The notes beneath the pieces were generated by a model that saw nothing but the letters and a program-made list of their open reading frames with translations, was not told the DNA's origin and ran no database searches. Below are positions 33,552 to 45,050 of a stretch of DNA of 64,000 bases, piece by piece. The number at the start of each line of letters is the position of its first letter. Positions within the stretch are counted from its first letter, which is position 1. Made by a program: the position numbers and the translations under genes. Location of the stretch: NCBI RefSeq assembly GCF_033568475.1, contig NW_027331831.1, positions 15,934,001 through 15,998,000 of the forward strand. The letters run 5' to 3'. Origin of the DNA: Henckelia pumila. Its lineage: Eukaryota > Streptophyta > Magnoliopsida > Lamiales > Gesneriaceae.

Positions 33552-35010
33552 TATGACGTGAGTCACACGATCTTGCTCAGGATGGACCACCCTATACTCT
33601 TATATTATGTAAGAATCCTAATTCTTGAGTTTGTTCATCTTCCAGGAGTCCACAACGAAAGTTCATATTCAATCTTCAGATCATATTTGATAGGTATGTT
33701 GTTATTCATAAGAATGATTTTGATCTTCACATTCTTGAACATTCTTTTATTGCAAAATGATTGTCTAAGTTATGGGGATTTCATTCCATTCTGCCATTTC
33801 GTTTCTTTTTCTTTTTATATTTAAAATTTTAGTTCCCCATCAATGTAATTTGACAGGCACTAAATTGTTGCACCAGCTTGTCTCCCCGATGGTTGCCTCG
33901 AATAGATGGATTAACATTTCACCGTATGAGGTTGAGAGAAGGATACGAGATGTTTACTTGAATCCTTCACCAGATCAACGTCACGAGATAAATTTTTTCA
34001 TTTCGGCCACAAAATTTTGAGCTTTCCTCTCTTCTCAGAAGGTGTCATTTGCTGTCTGTAATTAAACCTTGTGCAGCTTGGTTCCATTTGACGATGTATT
34101 AATCCAACTGAAAAGGGTTGCGCACCGCAGTGCTTGGATTTGCCCCCGAAAGTACACGAAGTTGATACAAATAAGTAACTGGAAGCATGTTGATAATGTA
34201 ATTAGCTGTAACATTTTGATTTTATTTATCCAAAATTTTCAATTTATTTTCAACTGTTTGGAGATGGCCGTAAAGATCCATTCGTTCCTATTTAGTTTTT
34301 TCCTTAATGGTTTGTATAGTTAGTTGGCCAAATAATGTATGTATTAAACATGGCTAATTGCTCATATGTAACATGTCCTTGGCCTAGTTAAAGTGTGGAT
34401 AGGAGGAAGTGTTTTCTAATTGGGAAATATCAAATTTATCCTTCAAATGCTTATTTCTTCCCATGATCTAGTGACAACAATGCCATTTTACACTTGATCA
34501 CACAATTGGCAATTAAAACTTTACTAATTGTTAAAATTCAATTCTATATGGAATACAAGATTAGTGGTTAATTATTGCTGGGCTCTTATGTTTACAACTT
34601 ATGGTCATCATGATTGTATTTTAGTGCAATAATAATGGTACTAATAATTTGCTCTAGATATGGATCGAGTTACATCGTGTCACGAAATATAGATTTGTGA
34701 CATTGATATCTCATATTTATTAACGACCTCTTCTTTTTGGAGGATTCAAAAGCTAGGTCTTACACTAGCTAAAACATAAGTCTCGCCCATTGATCCTGTA
34801 ATCGAAATCAACATTAATTGGCATTTCGTTGGTTACTGTCTCATTTCTTGCTATTTCTACATAATAGTTTTCATAATTTATTTTTAAAAATTGTTGGTGG
34901 AAAAATTTCAACACATCATGTATTCATCCTCATCATTCCATCTCTATTAATTCTTTGATTATTTATTTTCCTACTATTAGGGCATGATTTTTTTTTTGCC
35001 GATACTATTA
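33552..35010. other. 3' flank of NTMC2T5-like gene and AT-rich spacer
   Basis: The first few hundred bases probably hold the 3' UTR. Open frames at 33558-33824, 33772-34020 and 34069-34323 have no recognisable domain. From about 34350 the sequence is AT-rich. The TTA at 35008-35010 is the putative target duplication of the adjacent Tourist-like element. Confidence 0.45.
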
Positions 35011-35574
35011 GGGCATGATTGGTAGGTAGAAAAAGAATGATGTAGGAATGAAATAAATATTTATATCTCATTCTCTATATTAATGTTTGGTTTGACTTTG
35101 AAATAAGAATGTCCATTGAAATGACTATTCTCATATTCATTTTCATCCATTTTGGATGAGATGGTCATTCTCATTCCTAATTTTTCTCTATTTATAAAAT
35201 TCTTCCCTTATTTAATCTAATAAAATACCTAAAATAATAATCATAAAAATAATAATGTTATCAAATTAAATCACTATCAATATTTATTTTGCTACTATTA
35301 GGGCATGATTGGTAGGTAGAAAAGGAATGATGTAGGAATAAAATGAGTATTAATATTTCATTCTCTATATTCATGTTTGGTTTGACTTTGGAATAAGAAT
35401 GTCCATTGGAATGACTATTCTCATATTCATTGTATCCATTTTGGATGGAAATGAGAATGATCATTCTCATTCCTAATTTTTCTTCATTTATAAAATTCTT
35501 CCCTTATTTAATCTAATAAAATACCTAAAATAATAATCATAAAAATAATAATGTTATCAAATTAAATCACTATC
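35011..35574. repeat. 290-bp tandem duplication
   Basis: Unit 1 runs from 35011 and unit 2 from 35301. Both begin GGGCATGATTGGTAGGTAGA and end near ATGTTATCAAATTAAATCAC, with only scattered mismatches and small indels between them. Confidence 0.85.
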
Positions 35575-35929
35575 ATTTATAAATATAAAATTATGACAAT
35601 TGAATAATGATGATAATATTAATGACTAAATAAATAAAACAATAACTTAATAATCACGTATATTATAAAAATATACAATATAATAAAATAATTATTTAAT
35701 AATAACTATCATAATATTTTATTAAAAGATACTTATTTTAATAAATAAAATACTAATAATAATTACTTAATTAATATTAATAGTTATATTAGTTTTATTA
35801 TAAAGATAATTTTATCATGATTAATAAACTTTTAATAGTTATAATTTTTTTTATTGTTTTAAAATAATAATTATAATAAATATTTTTAAAATCTATAACA
35901 AATATTTTTGAGTAGATATTATTTTGAAT

Positions 35930-36548
35930 TTTTTTTTGACACTTAAACTTGTAAACTTTATTACGTATTAGTGTAAGTCACGAATTACAAGATTAATCAA
36001 CGAACTAAGAAAATTCTCAGGCACCCAAGAGAATAATGCAGGGGAAGAAAAAAACAAATTCAGCTAGAGAATGTGCCACAACATTGGCCTTTCTACTAGC
36101 ATGACTAAGAGAAACAATATTCAATTCAGAGATCAAATCTCTAACTTCAAGTGCACAATGACCAGTATAGCTCAAATCACATATTGACTCCGTGACTGCT
36201 TGCACTGCCAAGAGTGATTCTGAAAAAGCGAATATATGGGAAAGTAGTTTATCTTTAAACACCTGCAATCCTTCCCGTATAGCTAGAAGTTCCCCCATAA
36301 CAACAGAACCAGAAATTTGAATACCTTTACCAAAGGCAACCATAACATGACCTCGATGATTCCGAACAACCCTGCCTAATCCTCCACTTAGTTTCCTGAT
36401 TGAAACTTGCATCCACATCCAGGAGTAAGCAATTATCCGGGGAGGCCTGCCACTGATAAGGAGACTCAACTTGTACATTGGATCGAGTATGAATCAAAGC
36501 TCTGTTAAAGTTCTGATAATCATGGAGGAGCAGAATAGCGCTACTCAA
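35930..36548 (-). pseudogene. LINE (non-LTR retrotransposon) 3' fragment with RNase H domain
   Basis: On the minus strand an RNase H-like frame carries LLLDVDASFNQET, then after a frameshift near 36400 GRVVRNHRGHVMVAFGKG, VVMGELLAIREGLQVF and ASRKANVVAHSLAEF (ORF 36017-36478). These match the plant LINE RNase H C-terminal domain, including the first catalytic Asp and the GELLAI glutamate helix. A short 3' UTR leads to a run of A residues on the minus strand (35930-35938), the expected LINE tail. The copy is 5'-truncated and lies inside the Tourist-like element. Confidence 0.75.
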
Positions 36549-36989
36549 AGTTATTTGATAACTAAAAAATAATTTTATTTCATTCTTGTTTTATTTTTCC
36601 GATACCAATTATTTGAATTGAATTGACTTATCATTCATTTCTATTCTTATTTCATTCCAAAGTTGATTTCATTTCAACTCTATTCTAATCAAACATACGT
36701 ATCAATCATGCCCTTAGTTTCTATTAATTTGTTCAAGAAAACGAATAGCCTTCAATTGCATTATGTAATCAATGATCATTAAAACTGACATTATAAAGGG
36801 ACTGACAGGTGCAAATAAATATTTGTCATATTTAACGTTTGAATGGATCAATAAAGCAGAAACTGAAATAGTCAGCACTTTTCAAACTTGTCATAGAATT
36901 AAGCTAACTAAAAATTAATATAGAAGATGTCATACAGTCGAATTAGAAAAACGAAGAAAATACCAGAATAAATGTTTTCAACAAATGGC

Positions 36990-37936
36990 AGGTTTTCAAC
37001 CAAAGCTTCCTGGGAGTTGGTGAGGGCTCGGAAATCCAATGTTGGGTGGTTTAATGGCTGTTAGTCGAAGCTCCTTAGACCATCAATATCGATATTCTGC
37101 TGGCGGTGGTTTTATAAGAAGATTCCAGTTGATGATATTCTCCAGTCTCGTGGGCTGACTTTAGCATCTATCTGTCAGTGTTGCCGGGGTCAGGAGTCTT
37201 TTGATCATTTATTTCGCTCAAGTGCCCCGGCCGATTCTGTTTGGCACTTTTATGTTCGTATATTTGGAGTTCAGAATCCTCATATTAATCACTGGAAGGT
37301 GGATCTGGATTGGTGGAAAGAGGGAAACGTCAGGGAATTGATTTCGTTCATTGTTATCTGGTTCCTTTGGAAGGCCAAAAACGATCAGAAACACAGGGGA
37401 GTGCGTTTACAGTCGGCCAAGATCATTCAAAATATTAGTGAATACATGTTATCCCTTGCCCATGTGGGGTCCTCAAGGCTGACCATTGGTTTGGGTATGG
37501 TCATGTGGCAAATTTGTTGGGTTTGGAGTATCATATCACACACTCTACCATCATTAGAGTGGTACGATGGTTCCCACCTCCTCCAGGTTCTTTCAAACTT
37601 AACTCGGACGGGTGCCCAAAGGGGACGGTGAGTCTGGAATTGGAGGTATCATTAAAGATCATACATACAACCCTATTATTTCTTTCCACGATTCCATTGG
37701 CCTAGGGACGAACACCAGGGCAGAATTATATGCTATCTTCAAGAGGTTGCCATATTGTATTTACAATCTGTTCCCTATATGGCTTGAAGTTGATTCCACC
37801 GCGGCTCTAGCTATCATTGACGGGGGTACCACTAGTTGGGAATTCAACAATAGCTCTCATATTTTTAGGGAAGCCAACACTGCTGGGGATGAACTGGAAA
37901 ATATGGGGCTCGTGTTTTGTAATAAACCAGATTCCA
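36990..37936 (+). pseudogene. Second LINE fragment: zf-RVT region and RNase H domain
   Basis: The plus strand first shows a zinc-binding RT-associated motif (PVDDILQSRGLTLASICQCC..ESFDHLF..VWHFY, about 37120-37260). A linker frame follows (37299-37631). Then, in a different frame, an RNase H domain has SFKLNSDGCPKG, GGIIKDHTYNPII, TRAELYAIF and LEVDSTAALAI (37505-37947). The upstream RT is absent and at least one frameshift is present near 37610. It is a different LINE family from the preceding minus-strand fragment. The C-terminal tail appears cut by Gypsy element C. Confidence 0.75.
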
Positions 37937-38550
37937 TGTTAAGATAATAATATGTTAAACATGATTAAGAGTTAGTATTTAACCAAATAAAGGGCTTAAT
38001 TGGGCTTCATAAGCAAGAATTGGACTTCCAAATATGGACAAGATCGGAAGCTCCGAACCCTGCAGATCGGAATCACCGAAAAGAGGCCTGATTACTTCGG
38101 AACTAAGGCAGGATCGGAAGCTCCGATCTCCAGCTGCCAACAATGCTCGATGAATTAGCCACGAATTTTGACAAGTGTTGGGCATGCACGAGATCGGAAG
38201 CTCCGATCCAGGATTGAAAGTTCCAATCCCAATGTGTCACGCATACATGCATCGATCTGGATCGGAAGATCCAATCCTGAGATTGGAAGCTCCGATCGTC
38301 ACCGGATTTTTTCCCTATAAATAGGGGTCTTCAGATTTATTTCTGAATACGAATTTCCGAGTTTCCTTCTTCAGTTATATATGATGTGAGGTATACACTT
38401 GAGGGGCTTATCGGTTAATAGAGAGGTTTTGGAATAACAAGGGTGTTGTTATAGTCCTTCAGAACGAGCGACTCCAAAGGGCTTACTATGAAAGAAGGTA
38501 TGGTCTGGAAATCTTATTAAGTTTTAGGAGTATTTATTAGCTTAATTAAG
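37937..38550 (+). repeat. Element C 5' LTR, U3 part with palindrome cluster and TATA box
   Basis: At least seven copies of GATCGGAAGCTCCGATC or close variants lie at 38041, 38064, 38111, 38191, 38211, 38259 and 38280. They end just before a TATA box in the palindromic setting CCCTATAAATAGGGG (about 38311-38325). The last five bases (38546-38550, TTAAG) are the target site of element D. The LTR resumes at 47778. Confidence 0.85.
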
Positions 38551-41274
38551 TGTGGGAACCTCGAGTGCTAATCTCAATTATTAAACACCTTCAATAATAA
38601 TGTGCACAAGTATACAAAAAAATCACACAACTCAAAAAAATTTTTATTTTTTTTTAAAACAAGGTGCCTCGCTCGAGCGACCTCTACATGCGCTCGAGGG
38701 AGAGCAGCTCTGGCCGAACACATGAACACAGAATTTGGAAACATGATCAACATGAAAGTTGTAGATCTCTGTCTTAGATTTCCAATTCCGTCAACCTCAC
38801 TTGAATCGGAATTTTCAATAAAACGTTATGCTCATTCTCCCAAGATGGGTCGGTGCAGAAATTTACAAAAGTTACCAAAGACTACAACAAAGTTCAAAGT
38901 TACTAGCATGTTAAAAAGAGTTGTCCCATGCATTTCTGATGTGTACCCACATTTAATCATCTCAAATCAATTCTAAGATGAGCTAAAAACATGATTCAAG
39001 GTAGAACATAAAGCTCAAAGAATCAGAATCTTATACATGTTTGCAAAGTGCAATATAACAAGAAGTTCAAGAATAGTTTCAAATCTTAAGTAATCTAACA
39101 TCTTCTAAACTTCTTCTAAACATGTATTTGACAGCAAAATCTAGTTCTTAACCCGAGTCACCACATCTAATCATTCAATCTCGAGCTATCCCTGTCAAGT
39201 CTGACCAGCTCCTGCCCAATCTGATGCAATGTACACATACAAACAAAGCAACAGCCGGATAACTCCGGTGAGAAATACATCTCAGTATGAACAACATGCA
39301 TATACATCATTTAAGCATATTGAATCTATATGCCATAATAATATTAAGTTACAAAACATGTAATAACATGTAAATCATAAAAGCATAATCGATTCTTAAC
39401 GTCTTATAGCATATCTGTTCATTTATGGCCATATCATACCAATCATACAAACACATTCATATCTTGAATGACATATAATAACATGCTAGAATTTATAAAC
39501 GCATATTCTAAACCATAGAAATCTCTAGGTTAATGCATAATTGCAATGCATGTTTCAAGGAATAGACTATCAAGTCTGATAACAATCAAATCTTGGTTCT
39601 TGGGATCATGGGAAATAAAATCTTTAACTAACCACCGACTCTCCCAATCGACGTGGCGTTAAATATCTTAATTCCCCTTACTTTGGTGCAACTATAGTGA
39701 GTCATCTAGCTCTGGAAGCGAATCTACAATCCATGCCATCAACTATAGTTCTCCAAACGTCATTTCGCAATCTAGGCCAATCTGCCCTCTATGCTTTTCA
39801 AGGTAGGGTTCAAGATGAATGAAACATAATCTTGATGCATTAAATCATACTAATACCGATAAACATCTTGAACACACAATTCAATAATCATTTATAGCAA
39901 CAATAGCAAGTAAATCACATAAGAGCACGTAAACAGATAAGTATGTGATTTTAGGAAACTCGATAATCAAAACGATCTCGAGTTGTTCTTCCCATATTAG
40001 TTAATGTCTATTCATAACTTTCGATCTTAGTTGTGATATATTCAAACATGCTTGCGTCAAATCTGATGGCAGATCTAAACTTTATTCATTCCACGCTTGC
40101 TCATCGAAGGTGATAGTTGATCGAATTCTTGATTCAACTTTGATTGTTCAAAAGGCTCGAACTCGTCGATTCGACTTCGATAACTTCAATTCCCAACTGA
40201 AATTAAGTTTACAATATGCTTAATATCATTCTCAAGTCTGATATTCATTGCTAAGGTCAATCTATAGCTGACATCGGATTACATTACGAACCGGCGGCGT
40301 AACAGTTCAAAGTCGATAATTCCGAAAGCGCAAACATCATTCATACCATCATTTCAACATTATATCATCACCAATTCTTAAATTAATAAACGTGACCAAC
40401 AGATCACAAGAATCAGAATTCTGAAAATATTGCTAAAAATCGAAAACATGTTTAAACGACGATCTTTTCGCGATCCATCTTAGATATGCTATCGTCGTAT
40501 ATACTAGAACACGTTTATACAATCAAATCTTAATTCTAACAACATCATAAAATTCAAACATGGTAGAACTTCATAAAACTTATGTCAAAACGAAGCCGTC
40601 GACGCCAGGATCGCAAAGATACGATCAATCAAAAATTCTACCGGGCGGATTAATTTTTACCGGAGTTTGAAAGGTTGAAAATGGACTTGGAACCCTTCTC
40701 CTCCTTCTCTCGGTTTTCTTGGCTGAGTGGGCTGAGATTTCTGATGAATTCCACACACTACACGTATATACATAGCAAGTTGCAAGGAAATTGCACTTTG
40801 GTCTATGAACTTTGGCATAATTGCAAATCAGTCCCCGGACAAGCGATTTAATTCAATTTCAATCCTAAATAATTTAAGAATAGTAAATTTAATTCTAAAC
40901 TCTAAATATTCTCAAATTAAATATTCTCGGATTAAAATTAAATACTTTTGGACCTTATCGCATTTTAGTCCTTGAACTTTTCAATATTTGCAAGTCGGTC
41001 CTTCTTCAATATGTTTCTTCAAATGAAATTCTTCTTATTTCTAATCTCGAAATTTACATCTTAAATCCCATAAATATTAAAGTCAAATATTTTATTCTTT
41101 TAGTTCAAGAATTTCGGATATTAAAATCTTACAATCCAAAAATCCTCAAATTAAATATTTTCGACCCGAAATTAACTGTCTAATTTCTTAAATGCTTCAA
41201 ATTAATATTTTCTCATATTCAGAATTTAAATCTCAAATTTCATAATTAATAACTTAATATTTTCGGGCCTTACA
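38551..41274 (-). repeat. Element D 3' LTR (2724 bp)
   Basis: Starts TGTGGGAACCTCG and ends GGGCCTTACA. It carries the palindrome TCGCTCGAGCGA at 38669-38680 and a decayed partner at 38691-38700. Confidence 0.9.
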
Positions 41275-44200
41275 ATTCCTCCCCTCTAAGGAATGATTTC
41301 TTCCTCGAAATCGCATTCGATCTTACTGCTGAATCTCATAAGCTGTATAGCTGACTGAAGTAATACTTACTTCAATTCTGTAAGCTTTAGATATCTATTA
41401 TGATATCTTTTCTTATTCTTTTATCTGATCGCTTCTTGAATCATAACTAATCCATTGTGTTGTAATCACTGAGTCAACTTATATCTGAGCTACTATTTCT
41501 CTTGATCAAAATCTGCATCCACTATTTTGCTTAGCTTCAAATCTTTTCGGCTTCTGCTTTATCTGATTGAATTCACATAACATATTCTAGCTGATGTTCT
41601 TCAGCTTATGCATATGAATCACATTTCGTATATCTGATGAATATTAATCAATAAGATAGATTCAATACTCACAAGAATCAATTATTGATTCGCTTCTGAA
41701 ATCTCTCTCTGAATTAGATAGTGCTCTAAGACAAATTGTCTTGCGGATCTTTCAGTTCACAGATCAAAATCTGTATCTGTTATTCTTCTGCTATCTCTGT
41801 TTATTCTGCTTTGTTCTTGTTCTGTTCGAATAAATCGTCACATTCTCTATCTTTTCTTGAATCATATTTGATCTGATAACTGATACTTCTGAAATATCGT
41901 TTCAATATAAAGACAATTATTTTTTTTTCTTATCATCTGATAAATAAAACACTGTCTCTATATTTATCAGCTCGGAATTATAGTAATCAAGTGGCAAATA
42001 ATCAATCAACTAGTACCGAATCTAGTACTATAATTCTGAGTATATACTCGAAAATCTGGATAGTCACATCTGACAGTCCATGAATCAGAGAATGGTATAA
42101 TGAAATCTCATACAACCAAACACTCAAAGCAACTGACAATCAGTGCCACAATCTAGAAAACAAATCTAAAGTCTCTATCTTGACAATAGATTTCAATAAT
42201 TCCTGTAATCGTATCATCTTGTTAACTTCTTAACAACTATCTCTTTATGTCTGTATCATATCTAATACAGCATATTCTTGAAACTGTTGAAATCTACTAC
42301 AATCTAAATCGCAAAATCATGACGATTTTAGTAGTTTCGCATTAAAATTCTTCGAAAAATTGATATTATTTCGGCTGTTAAGTAACTAATCTGTTACATA
42401 AACCATCCGTTTTGTTATTTTTTGTTTCTTCTACTGGAAATTTAGTATTGGGAATTTCAATTCTGTTGTATTTTCTTGCATTTTCTTTCACCAATACTAC
42501 TTTTCAAGTAATTCATATATTTTCAAATAACGGAATGGATATAAAATCTGTTGTAATATGCCTCTTTCAGAATCTGATATTATATTTCTAGAATATCTGG
42601 CACAAGACAACGATTGTTCATCGCAAAATTCATCTACTCTGATCTGCTTTATTGTCTTATATCTAAATCTGGCATTCTCAATCTACTTCTAATTGCTTGA
42701 TCTCATATCGATGTTGCTTTCATCTTTCTAAACCAATCTGGTTTAGCTGGAATTGCAACAATTCTAATTGTATGAGTATCTATCTAGAAACTCAAGTACA
42801 AACAATACAGATCTGTACTCAATCGATCAAGCAGTCATCTAATTCTTCTTTCTATGTCCCAATACTAGCAAATCATGCAATCAACCCATAAATCTTGCTG
42901 GTACTCTATATCCAAATTTCTATCAGTTACAAGCCAAAACTTCAAAATACACTGAATATGTACATTAAATGATAAAAAATTCTCGAATCTCGACTCAAGG
43001 GAACTTTCTCAAATCAAGATCATCCAAAATTACATATTCTGAATGACAAAATCTGCTAAGTGATACCAACTCACTTGCATCATAAAACTCAAGAAAAATG
43101 AATCAAATCAGACTCTAGCAAAGAAATAAGATTCAATCAAGATCGATCGACGTCTAATAACAAAAACCTCATAATCAATATCAAGTGATTCAAGAATCAT
43201 GATTTCTATAATGTAATAGCTTCAGCAAAATTGAAGAGAAGACTCAACTGTAACTGATTTTTCTTATTTTCTATTGATATGAGTTTATCTATTAATTCTC
43301 AATAGACAATAGTCGACTATCATCTTTTTGACTTAACTTATTGTCGTAGAATTAATAATCACTTCGGTACTAGGATAATTTTTTGCTAATCATTATTCTG
43401 CTGTTTATGGAGTTCTTCAGTTCAAGTAGTGCTCTTCTATATGAGTTGTCATAAGACCTTCGTACTAGACACCACTCTATATAGAACTTTATTCATGTCG
43501 TAGAAAGGTATCTGAATAATTTCTGTATAGTCTAACCACTGACAGATCTGTCAATTCTAGGTTAGTTCTATACTGATCTAGTACCTCTACTAGAATTCTT
43601 CCGACACTCTTCTACATTAATCTTGATATAACCAGTACCGAATACAAGGAATCATATTTTCTGAAACTCATATCATAAATCTCTAGTCATTTCTATTGCT
43701 GATCATTGCACAGTTACAATCGACTATTAACTGATACTCAGTTGTTGAATTAATATCTATAATGCATGCTAGCTTAGTACCCTAAAATGTTAATGATCGA
43801 ATTCAATCTTATTTCCTCAAATCTATATTTTATCTTTTCTGACTACGCTTATAAATGCGTTCCATCTACTCAAAGGCAAACTCTCATCAAATACAATTAA
43901 TAAAGGCTCAACAGATAAAGATTGTAGCATAACAAATCACTATTCTATGAATGTATGCAATCCAATCAATATATAAGAAGATTAATTAGATTACTCAATT
44001 ACCTGCAATCTCATTATCTGGTGCAGCTTGATCCTAATCTTCTGTATTTGCTAATTGTCGATGAGATTATTCTATATGCAAGTGTCCTCTTAATCTGCTT
44101 CAGCTAGTCTCTTATGTCTTAAAATACTGGCTCTTAGATTGAATCGATCTTTGATGTTGTGGTCACTATCTCTTGCTTCATAGCTATACTGCTATGAAAT

Positions 44201-45050
44201 CTGCAGTGAAGGTTATGATTATAGTTTTCTCAACTACAGAGGCGTGAATAAAACTCCACTCTGCCTCATATAACTGAGTCATGGTTTCTTTGTTCTATCA
44301 ATAACTTCAATCAACCCATTCAAGTTGCTATGCTTCTGTTTTGCTCTATCAAATACATCAAGAAACATTTCTGTTTACTTACCTGCCAAACCATTTCAGT
44401 ACGTCTGCTCTTCAACAAGATTTTCTGTACAATTCACCAACTTCGTGCTAAGCCATGGAGTTGAATAAAAATCAGGCTGGTTATATGTTCATCTGAATAT
44501 TCTTCACTTGAACAACTAATCCAGCTTTTCAAATCAACCCCTTTCTAGACATAGCATATTTTGTATCTTTCTGAGTTGTGCTTAATACCTCTGGAGTTGT
44601 TCATCTAACATCCTCCTTAGTGCAATCATTGTATCTATCGGTTCAAAACGTACCATAACACTGCTCTGTTCTATCTGGGGTTCTCATTCTGTCTGTAAAA
44701 TATGTCTTCTTCTAAAATAGAAGAAATATATAATGCATAGATTATAAAATACAATTCAGTATAACATACATATAATCTCATGCTTCTGCATATAACACAT
44801 GCTTGCTAATTCTCATGCTTTTCAAACAATACATTCTTGCAACAAATTCACTTATTCAGATAAATTCAATAAATCATGCCTTCTTATCAGCATATAAGCA
44901 TGTAATTCTCTTATCAGTAAAGCAAGCAGTGTTCAATCATTCTTCAAATCAAGTAAAGCATAATCATGCAATACAATAAATGCATGCGACTCAATCTACC
45001 CCGCTCAACTTCTTTCTTAGTCCAAGACTTTACGCTTTGATACCACCTGT
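41275..45050 (-). other. Element D internal non-coding region
   Basis: Bounded by the polypurine tract and the primer site. It is strikingly poor in G on the plus strand, with frequent ATCTG/TCTGA words, and no open frame above 64 codons (42697-42891, which shows no family resemblance). No gag, protease, RT or integrase motif was found on either strand. Confidence 0.7.

Larger units (their letters stand above)
35011..36713. mobile_element. Tourist/Harbinger-like element with internal LINE fragment
   Basis: The left end GGGCATGATTGGTA (35011) and right end, read on the minus strand from 36713, GGGCATGATTGATA form 14-bp inverted ends with one mismatch. They are flanked by TTA on both sides (35008-35010 and 36714-36716), the trinucleotide duplication expected of PIF/Harbinger and Tourist MITEs. 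The left end is duplicated in tandem (35011 onward repeated at 35301 onward, 290-bp period). A partial third start lies at about 34978. The interior is AT-rich, without a transposase, and contains the LINE fragment at about 35930-36548. The short ends and internal rearrangements keep confidence moderate. Confidence 0.55.

Noticed and set aside
33772..34020. An 82-codon open frame downstream of the NTMC2T5-like stop codon
   Set aside because: No start context, splice evidence or domain. It probably lies in the 3' flank. A separate downstream gene cannot be supported.
41275..45050. Hidden coding region or satellite in element D
   Set aside because: No frame above 64 codons, no retrotransposon motif on either strand, and no constant period in the repeated ATCTG words.
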